Part shown: positions 23,511 to 36,800 of the stretch, one piece after another
Layout of the letters: every line of letters begins with the position of its first letter
Numbering within the stretch: position 1 is the first letter of the stretch
Source: Cymodocea nodosa
Lineage: Eukaryota > Streptophyta > Magnoliopsida > Alismatales > Cymodoceaceae
Reading direction: 5' to 3'
DNA length: 64,000 nt
Assembly (NCBI GenBank): GCA_036874045.1
Contig: CM072339.1
Coordinates: forward strand, 4,471,501-4,535,500
The notes under the pieces: model-generated
The model's database searches: none
Seen by the model: only the letters and a program-made list of their open reading frames with translations
What the model was told of the DNA's origin: nothing
Translations under genes and position numbers: made by a program

Positions 23511-24607
23511 AACCTTCGATGGTTAGTAATTTCGGTAGTGTTGTGAAGCTTTAGGACATTTCCGATACTTCCTAAAGTTAGCGCAGTCTTCCACTTTTAC
23601 ATACATTTTCTTCATCATTCTCCTCTCTTTTTATATTTCTTTTAGTAGTAACTACTTCTGCCTAAATAATTGGTTGGATTTCTTTCATTTGTATCAACGA
23701 TGGTGATTTCTTCTTCATTCAACGGGTTAATTCCTGTGTGATATGTGTAATTGTGGTTTTCCTTCGAATTTTCTGTTTTTGCAACTGCTCACAATGGCAT
23801 GTTAGAAAATAACTGGTTTGTAGAGTTAGTGTAACTCAATGAACTTGCTTCGTTGACTTAATTATAAAACACGTGTAATAAAGAAATAACTTATAAGTTT
23901 ATAACATTAACACACCACGTTACCTTAGTGTATATTCAAGTAACTCAATGTGTATAGTTATGCTAACTTAATGAGTTAAACATGTGTAGCTTACATGACA
24001 TAATAAAACATTTAAATTTATACATGTGTAATTCTAACTTACAAATAAAAAAGATATTTCAAATAGTTACAAACTATAAGTATTCGAAACTTATATGCAT
24101 TTTGGATAGTTAGCACCTAACCTTTCAAAAGATAACTTAAGTCAAGTTTTCAGATCATGACACGTGTTCTTAGTAATTTTTATGATAAAAAGGATATTTT
24201 GGATACTTACAAACCTAACTATTCGATGCTTAGACACATTTTGGATAGTTAACATCTAACTTATCGAAAATCTACTTAAGTCATGTATTAAGGTAACAAC
24301 ATGTCTCCTTCATGAAATAATAAAATATTTTTTTAAGCATTTAAAATATAACTGTCCGGTACATGAAATGCAACTCTTCGAAATAATAGACATTTTAAAT
24401 ACTTAGGAATTAAAAAGCCTATAACTCATCGACAATTCAAAAATATATTTAATTAACACTAATTCCTTGAAATTATGCAGATTCTTTCATTAAGGCATAT
24501 AATCGTGCAATTGTAACATAATGACTTAATTCTCATATGATAAACTAAATATTATATAATTAATCATTATTTAATTATTAATATTATACACTTTTTCATT
24601 CTAAACA
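23511..24607 (-). mobile_element. Truncated Athila LTR, minus strand
   Basis: It is collinear with 684-1838 of the first LTR, in the same orientation: CGATGGTTAGT at 23518 matches 691, and TTTTTCATTCTAAACA at 24592-24607 matches the LTR start. The outer ~1 kb is missing. The junction with the copia at 23510 shows no target duplication, so a deletion or rearrangement made it. Confidence 0.8.
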
Positions 24608-24629
24608 CCATGCTATTAAATCCATCCTT

Positions 24630-25730
24630 TCTTAATAAAGTATACAATTGCAAGAAAATCTATCAAATGAGTTAACATGTTTTCTTTCATCTCTATAATT
24701 TTTAGAGACGTGAAAGAGTAGTGCAAGATAATAGAAATATGAGTATGCAATATTTTTAGTTACAATTGAACAAAATCAGAGATGTAATGTAATTATCGAG
24801 CACTTTCATCGATCTCACTAGACAATTAGTACATACTTCAATCAAATGTTGAATGTAATATTAAAAGTATGATATAAACTATTGGCCAAGTAAAAATCAT
24901 CAACTTCATCATAAATTCAAAATGATCATCACGTTTATTTTTACTTCAAGGTGAGATAATGTTATATTTTAATATGATTTTAAATTATTATTTTGTTATA
25001 TTTTTAAATTAAGATAAATCATTATGCATATTCTTTTTCTTTTAAGATCACATTGGAGTAATTAATAGTACCTATGTGAAGGCTACAATATATGTTGAAG
25101 AAATTACATGTTGGAGGAATAACAAAAGTGAATTATTACAAAATGTATTAGTAACATATAATTTTGAAATAGAAATTGTTTATATTCTTAGTGAATGAGA
25201 ATGATCGACAACTTATGTTCATATTCTTTAAGATACATTCTCTCAACGTAATGCTTTTAAAGTTCTAATAGGCTTGATATTAGTAAAAATAATTAAAAAT
25301 ATTTGTAAATATTAGAAATTATTGAACTAATTTTTTTAGCATAATATTGAAAGCTTTTATATAAATTGTAAGTAAATATTATTTGGTAAATGCTAATTAT
25401 TCCAATAGGCTAAAAATTATTGTTTCTTTTCGAGACGTAAGATATTACTTAAATGATTATGATGTTAATAGACTTTAATGAATGCAAATGAAAATTTTAA
25501 CTATAAATATTCACAAGTTAAATGTACATTTGAAATAATCAAATATCGTTTCTTAAATTTATAAGGTTATATATTATTTTCTTTTGAAACACAAGGAAAG
25601 ATTGTCTTAACATATTTTTTAGTTTACAATTTTATTCATAAAGTAGACTAAAAAAATTTACTTGAAGACCTTTAAGAAAAATTACAATAAATAATAATTG
25701 ATGATATTAGACAAGTTTTTTAAAAGAAGA
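24630..25730 (+). pseudogene. Very old PIF/Harbinger transposase relic
   Basis: Translation across stops shows NQRCNVIIEHFHRSH.TISTYFNQM (24770-24860). After an intron-like gap it gives DHIGVINSTYVKATIY (about 25046-25093), NNKSELLQNVLVTYNF and a YYL...FFIK C-terminal pattern. These line up with NQRYGVTQERFSHSSWTVSTYFNEM and DCIGAIDRTYIKTTIY of the better-preserved transposase at 61547-62856. The first Asp of the DDE triad is kept (DHIGVINS), but the next Asp of that motif is Asn. No ends were found. Confidence 0.6.
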
Positions 25731-25931
25731 ATTGTTTGCTATTGTTGGATTAAGTCAAAAATGTAAAAAATAAATTGCTATTATAATGTGTGACAATATT
25801 ATGAAATTTATGTAAGAGAATAGAAATGTGTTAAGTGTAATTTTATGTTGTACTTATTGTGGATTATGACTTTTTTTTGTATTATCAATTAAATTTTGTT
25901 ATTTTCTATCATATAGACAAAATATCTTAAT

Positions 25932-26056
25932 TTATCATTTTTTATTTTATGTACAAACATATATTTTAGATTTTATCATTTTTTATTTTATGTACAAATA
26001 CATATATTTTAGATTTTATCATTTTTTATTTTATACATAAATATCTATATTTTCTG
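25932..26056. repeat. Tandem ~42-bp AT-rich repeat, 3 units
   Basis: Three consecutive copies of a unit containing TATCATTTTTTATTTTATGT, then ACAAA, then ATATATTTTAGATTT. The third copy is decayed. Confidence 0.75.
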
Positions 26057-27560
26057 TAATTTTCTAAAACTTTCTTTTTATCACTTTATAAATGCACAAA
26101 TAGATCTTTAGTGAAAAGTTATAAGAGTTTGCAAGTGTTAATTTAAAAATTTAGAAGTTGAGATACCAAATTTTCTAAGAGAATCTTAGGTAAAAACATT
26201 CGCTTACTCTATTTTGTTTAGACTTTAAATAGAATTGATTATGCAAAAGGAAATTATCCATGGTATAAAAGGTAACAAAAAGTATGTAGATTTTAAGTAC
26301 TATCATGAGTACCATTTAAATATTGTAATTAGATCAAATTATGCATTAATTTCACAAAAATATGCACGTACCACAATAAAGAACAAATTGCATAATCCAA
26401 GGCAGAATTTTATGGTCAAATAGAAGTTAGATCATCGGGATTTTAGAATCCGTCTTGTAAAGTCACTATGCATTATTCGTAAAACCATACTTACTGATGA
26501 AAGGTAACTACAAATTGCACATGAAAATATTTTAGATTATTAATTTATATATTCATACACAAGTTAGAATATCAGAATCTCTATCACAGTTATTATGCAC
26601 AATCTTTATCTTACAATGTTATAACTGATCACAACATAAATTGAACCAAATGGAACATAAGTTTTGTTCTTCCCATTTTCTTTCCACTTAATTCTACCCA
26701 CTTCTAAGGTATTTTTATACTCATTAATTGGCGCGTGTGTGGATCTAGGCATCTACGGTAAGACGAAATTAAAAACTAGAATAGAATCTCTCGGTAGCCA
26801 ATTCTTCGTAGAAACGGTTGTACTGACTAAAGAGATCATTCCAGCAAGTAACTCAACAAAATACAAATATTAATTAGAATAGCGTCACGCTGGCGCTAGT
26901 TTCGATGTTGTATAATTTTAGCCCATGATTCTAGTCAAATTCCCTGTGACCCAGTTCTTCGCTCGAACCATCGTATGACATTCCATCGTACTTCGAAGAA
27001 GATATATCAAATGCTTTCGCATCTTATTTTATCATTTTTATCATATCATTGTTTTTATTAAAAATAAATTTAATATAAACCCGTAGAATAGGGTGCTACG
27101 TTTGGGAAGTCGTTTTTCTCGCTCCTCTCTCCATTGGCGGGACACTGTTATATTTAACATTAATGGGATTTAAATAAGTAATTTTAAAATAAGATTAATT
27201 GGATGTGATGAAAGGATTTTAATCTGATGAAGGGATTTTACCAAGTTATGTGAATTCTAAATTTAATTAAGTGATTATATTAATAAATTAAGTTAATTTG
27301 TTGAATGACTTTAACTAAGTTTGAAGCCTCTGCTGTTCTGGAGCGGAGTATTTTCCGCTCTACAATAACGGAGGGAATAATGTCTGTCACGGAACCATTT
27401 ACGGTATACGCACCCTGATGGAAACGTGCACTACGATAACAGAAGGGGGGGGTGGGGGGTGATTCGATCACCATATGCAACTTCTCGTCGCCTATTAATA
27501 ATCACGAGGTTACGATCCTGCTGCCTGGGGAGTTAGGGTTCTGTGCCAGACCGATCGATC
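26057..27560. other. Intergenic region upstream of the host gene, promoter expected
   Basis: No coding sequence is recognised. From about 26880 GC content rises, and CG dinucleotides appear more often than in the transposon sequence. Promoter elements of the plus-strand gene at 27702 should lie here, but I could not fix a TATA box or start site. A run of 8 G, T, 6 G at 27445-27459 is the most striking local feature. Confidence 0.4.
27445..27459 (+). promoter_or_regulatory. G-run near gene start
   Basis: Eight G, one T and six G, about 245 bp before the start codon. It could contribute to a quadruplex, but only two long runs are present, so a regular intramolecular quadruplex would have to use split runs. 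Role unknown. Confidence 0.3.
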
Positions 27561-27561
27561 T

Positions 27562-27600
27562 ATGACATGGCGTGGCCGTAGGTGGGACAGATCTGGATAG
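27562..27600 (+). CDS. Upstream ORF in host gene leader (12 residues)
   Basis: ATG at 27562 opens a 12-codon frame ending in TAG at 27598-27600. A second, overlapping ATG at 27567 opens a 4-codon frame ending at 27581. Both lie about 100-140 bp before the main start, if the transcript begins upstream of them. Such frames often lower translation of the main ORF; here that is inference. Confidence 0.35.
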   Translation: MTWRGRRWDRSG

Positions 27601-27701
27601 GACCGGGAGAGCAGCAGCAACAACCGAAGTCACTGCCGCAGCGCTCCCCAGTCTTGGCTGCCAAGGGTGCCTAAGGCTTCGGCAGCAGCACCGATCCTGC
27701 C

Positions 27702-27839
27702 ATGGAGGTGACTGGCGTTCGGGCGGGGAATTTGGTCGAGCGGTTCGCTGGATTGGGTTTGGACGGCGGTTCCTCCCATAACAGTACCTACCACGTCATC
27801 AAGGCCGTGGAGGATGCGGAGAGCACGATCGTGCAACAG
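27702..27839 (+). CDS. Coiled-coil gene, exon 1
   Basis: 46 codons, GC-rich and unlike the surrounding AT-rich DNA. The donor site is CAG/GTTAGG at 27840. The start was chosen because it is the first ATG opening a frame that splices in phase to exon 2. Confidence 0.85.
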
Positions 27840-30800
27840 GTTAGGATTTTTGTCAGCTAAATTCTGAATTATGTCACTGGACACAAATGTTCAGTGTTTG
27901 TTGGCGATTTCTGTCCTCTTTAGAAGTTTGCATTTGATCATTGGGCCAATGATGGGAAACGTCTGAATTTCGTAGTGCTATTTCGAAATGGCTAGATGAA
28001 AGAGAGAGAGAGAGAGAGAGTGTGTGTGTGTGTGATATAACACGATGGAGAAATCTGGTGGAAATCCTGCTCAGATGGTGTCCAAACCCAATCTATTGCT
28101 AACCTTAGTTTTAGGATATTAAGGTATTTATTTGAATTTATTGATTCACAACTTGAGAGATTTTAAGAATTTCTTTGAAACATGTATAACATAATATACC
28201 TAATAATATAAGATTTTATGAAATTTTTTTAGGGGATTTAAGCCACCTTAAGCATCCCTTGTCTTTGCCCATGCCTCCATGGATCTTGCTTGTAGAGAAT
28301 GAGGTTGATGGTGTTAGAGAAGAAGGGGTGATGACGACAGTGGAAGACAGGAGGGTGGAGGGGGTTCGTGGCTAAGGATTCTTAATCTAATGCTTTGATG
28401 CCATGTTAGAATAGGAAAAATGGTATTAGCTTGTAAAATGAGAAGTACAAGAATGTATATATTGGGTGGAACACCCATATATAAATGGATATCCAATAAC
28501 CCAATTACAAGGAGCATAGGATATATATCTAATGACTAACACTAACTAAACCACATTGAAGCATGGGTTGGATGTCATCACAACACCATCAAATAGAAGG
28601 ATACATGGTAGAAAATGTGCATTTCTCTATGCATAATCATATGGAAATGAGATGCTAACAAAACCACACCAAAGCTTGGATGAAATGTCATCAAAACACC
28701 ATCAAGAAAAAGGATATATGGCAGAAAATCTGTAGTTGGTATAGAACAATCAAATGTCTAGGGTTTCATCCTTGCTCTAAATGTGAAGAAGAAGGGAGGA
28801 GAAAGAAATACCTGCATGGAGGAAGGAGGGTTGCAAGTGGTTGCAGATGAGAGGCTGTTTGCAAGCCAACAAGAGGGGGAGTGAATGTGGGCTGCTAGAA
28901 GAGAGGCTTGTTGAGAGTGTGAATAGTTGCTTAAAATTGTGGTGGTGGCCACCTTTTTGGAAAGTTGACAACCACTTAATAAGTGGAGAAAAACATTCCT
29001 CCCTTTTGGAAGGTGAGTGATGTTATGTCTTAAAATATGGAGAGAGATGTGGAAGCCTTTTGGAAGGTATGGATGACCATACCATCTAGAGTGGAGTGTG
29101 CCATTGGTTTTTTGGAAGGTGATTGTGGTGGAGGTATTTAAAATAGATGGCTAAGATTTTAATTTTTCTAAGATCCAATGGTTGTAGTGCAAGTGCAATT
29201 GTAGGTGTTGGATTTAAGATGGATGGTTAGGATTGGAAGAGGTGATAAAAAGGGATTTTAAGGAGGATTTAAGGGAGATTTTCTAGGGATATTTAGAGGT
29301 TAAGAAGCTTAAAAGGTTGGGATGAAAATTAGAAGGGTTCCTCCTCAACTCTAGATAAGAACTATAAGACTTGCTTCTATGCTCTAAAAACTCAATATTA
29401 ACTATTATGTGTAGCCTTATAAGTGAAAAGATCTAAGTACCCTTGAAAGTGGGGTGTCTATTAATAACTAAGTTTCCATTTTTGTTGCTAATAATTTCAC
29501 TTATCATGAGTAAAAAAAAGTACATTGAAGATGGGTGAGAGTAGTAGTAAAATGTATTTTTGCATATTTAGTGTTAGAACCACGTAGTTAAACATGTTTG
29601 CATAGGAGCAGTAGTAAGATAGATGATCTCTTAGAAGTTTTGCTTCAACCAATTTTATTGCTTCCAATTAAACTTCATTCTCAAAAGAAAAAATCACATC
29701 AAGGTATATTTTTCATCTTACACTTGAAAATATATGAAAGAATGTGGGTGATCCCACATAATAAGATTATGGCATAGGTGGTTGTACTCAACCTCATAAT
29801 AACTATTTGATGTATTACCAAATGCTTGAGTTGGAGTGCTAGATTATAATATACACACATTTGTATGTAATGTCTTTTATCAATATTGTGTTATCGGATA
29901 TTCATTTATTAGATGTCCCTTTACAACCTATATATGTATAATGATCATTATCAATAAATTTCCTTCCATTAGAACTATTGCTTAATCATGCTGCATTGTT
30001 TTTTCCAGCTTGAAGAAATCAAACAACTAAGGAGTGAGCTCATGTGGAAGACAGAAGAGTTAGAAAAATATGTAGGTATTCATGTTTTATGATAATACTT
30101 CTCATGGGTTAACTTATCTAATGCCTTGAGTTAGTTTGTCTTCTAACTCATGAGTCTTATATCTTGTTAGAAAACTCTGGTGGTTCTTGCGGTTAGGTAA
30201 AATTGATTAACTCATGGGTGACTTTTCTCTAGAAGACAAGAAGAAATAATCCCTTCTTACATTTCAGTTATCTATAATTTCATGAGATACTCTGTTTCCA
30301 CTCTCTAGGTACTCTAACTAGATACAATAGAATAAATCTTGGCTTATATTCAAATTTCAAGTAGCCATAGTTTCATGAATAAAACATATCTAGGTATTTT
30401 AACCATAGACATTGGGATATTGACCCTTAGACTTTAGAAAGAATTGTAAGAATTGTTTATCATCAAGGATAGTTTTTGCTAATGGAAAGCTTCCTCTTGA
30501 AGAGACTGATAACATTTGAGTTGCTTGATACATACATTTCTAAAAGGACAAAACAATGGAAATTATTTCCTATTGTAATGGAACTTGCCTATTGCTAATT
30601 GTTTTTTAGAGGTAACTGTACAATCAATAAGAGCCACATTTCTTAAGTCATTTGATTGAATATGGTACCAACTCAATTATCATTGATATTTACAATCATG
30701 TAAAAAGTTGCAGTGGTATTTGTTAAGATTTTGGGGATTAGATTAGCAAGGAAATAAAGTAGAAGATCAAGCCACAACACAAACAATTTTATGTGGTTCA

Positions 30801-33800
30801 CCCAAAAGGGTTACGTCCACAGGCAGGGTAGGCAGTTTTACTAATTTCTAGGAGAGTACAGCTTAGATCAAGTGTTAAACTCTTGTACAGAAATGGAGAT
30901 CAGATACCAATAACAGGATAGCAGCAGATTTCTGCAACAGTAGCAGATTTCTGCAGCAAGACAACAGCAGAATAGCAATAGAATTCTTTAGAGGTGAAGT
31001 AGCTTTCTATAGAAGTTGGTGCATTGATTGGAATAGGGTGGAAGCTCAGGATAGAGCTGTAAGGAGGGTGTGAATCTACTCTCCTTAGCTCCCAGATTGC
31101 CTCCCCTTATATAGGCAATGGAGGAAGGTTACATTAATTGGAAATTTCCAATTAGTGTTGTAACAATCCTTTTATTTCCAGCCACTTAAATTCCTGAATT
31201 GTAATAGTCCTTTTATTTTCAGCCACTTAAATTCTTGAATTGTAACAATCTTTTTATTTTCAGCCACTTAAATTCCTGAAACTTCAGGAATTAAAGTGTT
31301 GAAACCTGAAACGTCAGCCAATAAATGCTGGTTCATTTATTCCTTCCAGAAATAGTATATATGTAATATACTCGAGTCATATTTACAAATCTCCACCTTG
31401 ACTTGAGTATTCTGCCTTGCTAGGCTGAGTTGATCTACACGTGATCACAGATGTGGAGCAAGTTTAAGTAGTGTACAAACTTGCTTTCCAGAATAACTTT
31501 GGTGAAAATATTTGTAGGATTATTTTCAATAGCAATCTTGACAAAATTAACCCTTTTTTTACCTCGAATAAAGTGATATCTTATGTCAACATGCTTAGTT
31601 CTTTTATGATGAACATGATCCTTTGTTAAGTAAATGGTACTAAGGTTATTATAGAAAATAGTAACAGTGTCTTGATGTAGCCTAAAATCATTGAGCAACC
31701 CTTTTAGCCATATGCCTTCCTTAACGGCCTCTGTCATGACAACGTATTTTGTTTTTGTAGATGACAATGTGACTATTAGTTGTAAGGATGCCTTCTAGCT
31801 AACCACATAATCACTTACTGTAAACACATAGCTAGTCATAGACTTTCTTGTGTCTCTATCTGCTCCAAAATCTGAATCTGAATAGCCATTAACAAGACAA
31901 TCAGCACCATTTTCATAACTTAGACCTTGGTTGATGGTTCCTTTATGGTACTTGAATATACGCTTCATAGCTTGCCGATGCTCTTGCCTTGGATTGCTCA
32001 TAAAGCGACTAATAACACTTACCGCATGAGCAATTTCTAGCCTTGAATATACCATGACATACATGAGGCTCCCAATAGTGCTAGCGTATGGAGTCCTACT
32101 CATGTCTTTGAGTTCTTCATCTATTTGATGTGACATTGAAAAAGACAAATGAGTATTTGAAGTAAAAGGTGTACCTATTGGTTTAGCATTGTCCATTCTA
32201 AACCTTGATAGAATTTTGTGGATATAATCTTGTTGTGACAAGTACAACTTTTTCTATTCTCTATTTTTGAAAATTTGCATTCCCAGAATTTTCTTGGTAG
32301 CACCTAGGGTCTTCATTTCAAATTCTGCACTCAGAGTGGACTTGAGTTTCTGGATTTTATCCTTATGTTTAGAGGCAATAAGAATGTCGTCTATATATAG
32401 GAGTAAGTAGATCTAGGAGTCACCCATGCATTCTTTGATGTAGACACATGAGTCATGTTGGCTTCTATGAAATTAAAGCTTGTGTATGAAGGTGTCAAAC
32501 CTCTTATTCCATTGTCTAGGTGACTGTTTGAGTCTATATAAGGACTTCTTCAACCTGCAGACGAAATTTGGTTTAGAAGGATCTTGAAATCCTTTTAGTT
32601 GGCTCATTAAGATGTCTTCCTTTAAGTCTCCATGTAGGAAGGCAGTTTTAATGTCGAGTTATTCTAATTCTAGGTCCTGTTGAGCAATAATAGCTAGTAG
32701 GACTTTGATTGAGGTATGTCTCATCACAGGAGAGAATACTTCATTGTAATTTACTCCTTCTACTTGATTGAAACCTTTTGCAACTAGACGTGCCTTGAAC
32801 TTGATGTTGCCATCCCCTTTTGTCTTAGTTTTCCTTTTAAATACCCATTTTCACTCAATTATCTTCCTGTCCTTTGGTGCTTTTACTAGAGTCCACGCCT
32901 GAGTAGACCGAAGAGATTCCTCTCTTCTTGCATTGCCATGATCCAGTTGGAAGATTCTTTGTTATTTATGGCTTCTTGGTAAGATGATGGTTCTTTTGAA
33001 CCAATCTCACTAGCCATTTGCAAGGCAAAAGTTGTTAAACTTTCAAAGCCTAACCTGATAGGTGAATGTGCCTCTCTTTTTGGCCTGTCTATAGCCACAC
33101 TTCTAAACAATTGTGGTTGTTCTATTTTTGTTGTGGGATTTGATTCAGTTGTCAGTCCTTCAGCCCTATCTTCCTTCTTTTCTGGGTCAAGATCTGCACT
33201 CTTTTGAGAGGAAGAAGGCAACTGAAATTTTACTTGATCACCTGAAACATTGCTAGAAGGGGGATTAACAATTTCAGCAACTAACTTTCCTACCTTTAGC
33301 ATTGATTCTTCGTCAAAAGTTTCACTTCTTGCAAGTATAACTTTGTGCAATTGGGGAACGCATATCCTATATCCTTTTACTCCATCTCTATAGCTCATGA
33401 AGACCTCTTTCTTAGCTCTTGGCTCAAGTTTTCCCTCATTTACGTGAAAATAAACTGGGCAACCAAAAATTCTTAATTTAGAATAATTAGCTTGTTTACT
33501 TGTCCATATTTCATAGGGAGTCTTCATTTGAATGATGGATGATGGAGATCGATTGATAATGTGGCAGACTGTATGAATTGCTTCTACCCAAAACACAAGC
33601 AATTCCTAAGTTAGAAATCATGCACTTGACTCTTTCTAATAGAGTCTTGTTCATACGTTCTGCAACACCATTTTGTTGCAGGGTGTGAACCACTGTTCTA
33701 TGTCGGGCAATTCTTGCTCTTTTGCACAAAGTATCAAAAGCATCATTGCAAAATTCAAGGCTATTATCAATTCAAATGACCTTTATTTTACGATCGGTCT

Positions 33801-36800
33801 GATTTTCAACCAACACTTTCCAATCTTTGAAATTGATGAAAGCCTCTCCTTTGTGTTTCATGAAGAAAACCCACGTCATTCGTGAGAAGTCGTCAATGAT
33901 AGAGAGGAAAAACTTGCAACCTCCTAAAGAGGGAGTTTTTATTGGTCCCCAATAGTTAGCATAGATGTAGTCTAGTTTGCCCTTAGTATTTCTTTCAACT
34001 GGGTCGAACTTGACTCTTTTCTACTTGCCATACATATAGTGCTCATAGAAATCAAGGTCTAAACTCTTGAGTCCTTTCAAGAGTCCTTGTTGGTGTAGAG
34101 TTTGCATCCCCTTCTCACTTAAGTGAGCAAGACGCATATGCTACAATTTTGACTTGTTGGTAGGTACAGTGGACAATACAACAATAGTGGTTTGGACTTC
34201 TGTCAAGCCCTCAAGGAAGTACAGTGGTCCTTTCTTGAGTCCCTTCATCACCATGAGTGACCCCTTGTAGACCTAAAGGGCTCCACCTCCTCTTCTATAA
34301 CGAAGACCCTTATTATCAAGAGTAATCAATGAGATGGGATTCTTACCAAGGTCTGGAACATGACAAACTTCTGAGATAGTCCGCACCACTCCATTCTGCA
34401 TTTTAATCCTTGCTGATCCAATACCAACAACATCACATTTTGCATCATTAGCAATGGTAACAATTCCTCCATTTACAGATTTATAGGTGGAAAACCATTC
34501 TCAATTTGGGGTCATATGGTGTGACGCCCTTGAGTCGAGAATCCAATGATTAGAATGAAGAGGAAGAGCAGAAACAGTGAAGCCAACATCAACTTCAGAA
34601 ATAGTCTCTTCCAAAATAGTGGAAGTTGAGGGTATTTTAGACTTCTTTTTAGGGCAATTGTACTTCCAATGCTCGGGTTCCTTACAATAACTATAGATAT
34701 CTTTAGGATTAACCTTACCTTGAGATTTGTTTTTCTTCTTTCCCTTCTTGTCAGAACTTCTAGAGTTTGACTTGCCATGACTCTTGTTAATAGTAATAGA
34801 AAGACCTGCCATTTCTCCACTTGAAGCGGAAGCTTGATGCCGCAACTTCTTTGTGTGAAGACACATTCTCACTTCCTCTAGCGAGATTAAATCTTTTCCA
34901 ATCACAAACGATTAGACAAAATTTTCAAAAGATTGAGGTAAGGAAACTAGTAATAACAAGGCAACATCCTCGTCATCAACCTTTACATCAATATTTCTTA
35001 ATTTCATAAGAATTGTATTGAGATGATCAAGGTGTTCTTTAAGGGACCTACTTTCCTTCATTTTTAGGGAGAATAAGCATTGCTTGAGGAGTAGCTTATT
35101 GGTCAAGGATTTGGTCATATAGAGACTTTCTAGCTTTGATCATAGCTCTAGGGAATTCAGTTTGGTCATTTGAGCTATTATGACTTCATCAGCAAGACAG
35201 AGTAGTATTGTAGAATGCGCATTCTCTTCTAGTATTGTCAATTCAGCATCATTGATCCCTTTTGACAACTTTTTCAGCAACGGAATCCAGATTCCTTGTT
35301 GTTTAAGGAGAGCCCACATTTTTATTTGCCATAAACTGAAGCTATTTTTCCCAGTGAATTTCTCCACCTTAATAGCATGTAAAGACATGATAATCTCTGC
35401 TATCTAATCCCAAACCTGACTTTGATACTAGTTGTTAAGATTTTGGGGATTAGATTAGCAAGAAAATAAAGTAAAAGATCAAGCTACAACACAAACAATT
35501 TTATGTGGTTCACCTAAAAGGGCTACGTCCACAGGTAGGACAGACAGTTTTACTAATTTCTAGGAGAGAGTATAGCTTAGATCAAGAGTTAAACTCTTGT
35601 ACAGAAATGGAGATCAGATATCGGTAACAGGATAGTAGCAGATTTTTGCAATAAGACAGCAGCAGAACAACAGTAGAATTCTTCAGAGATGAAGCAGCTT
35701 TCTACAGAAGTTGGCATACTGATTGGAATAGGGTGGAAGCTCAGGACAGAGCTGTAAGGAGGGCATGAATCTGCTCTCTTTAGCTCCCAGATTGCCTCCC
35801 CTTATATAGGCAATGAAGGAAGGCTACACTAATTGGAAATAAATTTCCAATTAGTGTTGTAACAGTCCTTTTATTTCCAGCCACTTAAATTCTTGAAACT
35901 TCAATAAATGCTGGTCCATTTATTCCTTCCAGAAATAGTATATATATAATATACTCGAGTCATTTTTACAGTATTATATTGTGTTTGGTGAATATGGTTA
36001 TATTTTTATAGCGGAAAATTACATTTCCTAAGGGAAATTTGCAAATTATTTCATGTTCTATCCTTATCACATATCTTAGTGATTTGGTTTGTTTTGTTGT
36101 TTTTTTGTTGGTATCTATTGAAATAGCTTCACATTCATGATCAATACCTAAAATATAAAAGATAATACCTAAACTTAGATATAAAAGGATCTCTTCATTC
36201 ATGATCAATTGGTTTTGTTTTAAATGGATTTAAGTCCACATGCAACCACTTGATCCAAAAGGGACAAGTGCATGACTTGAAAGAGCTTACAAGTGAAAGG
36301 GAATCTTGAAATAGTCTCACATTGTAAAAAGTGAGGACATAACTTATAACTTGTATATCAATATCCTTTCTACTTATTGTTGATCAATTTTGAATATGAT
36401 GTCCATATATCAATAGTATCTATTAGAGTTAACTACCTATGTATATAATTTTAAGAGTGTAAATATAAATGTTCCTGATATATAGTCTTGTAACCCTTTG
36501 TGATTATTCAATACAATTCCATTTTTCCATTTAACTTAGTATTAGAGCTTAAGGTTACTTTTGAGACTTTACTTGTCTCTCAGCTCATGACCTCTCCCTT
36601 GATGAGGCTTCATCCTTGATGCCATTGAAATTCCATGATGGTGTCTCTCTTGGAGCTTTTATTCTCTACAATTGTGTGCTAGTCTTCTTCAATGGTTTTC
36701 AAATGATGACGACTCTTCCACTCTACGTTGTTCTCTCCTTTCTCCATTGATGACCCGATTGATCTTAGACCATCCTCTCTTTCTATTGTGTTCTTTTCCT

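Larger units (their letters stand above)
30721..35970 (-). mobile_element. Complete copia element in intron 2, antisense to the gene
   Basis: LTRs lie at 30721-31387 and 35433-35970, both TGTTAAGATTTTGG...TTACA. The target duplication is GTATT at 30716-30720 and 35971-35975. The polypurine tract, read on the minus strand, is AAGGTGGAGATT just inside 31387. The primer site lies just inside 35433 (reads ACTAGTATCAAAGTC on the minus strand). The coding region is full length but has stops. Confidence 0.92.

Noticed and set aside
27572..27781. 69-codon plus-strand frame overlapping exon 1
   Set aside because: It is out of frame with the spliced gene, starts between the upstream ORFs and has no continuation; exon 1 in the other frame splices in phase to six more exons.
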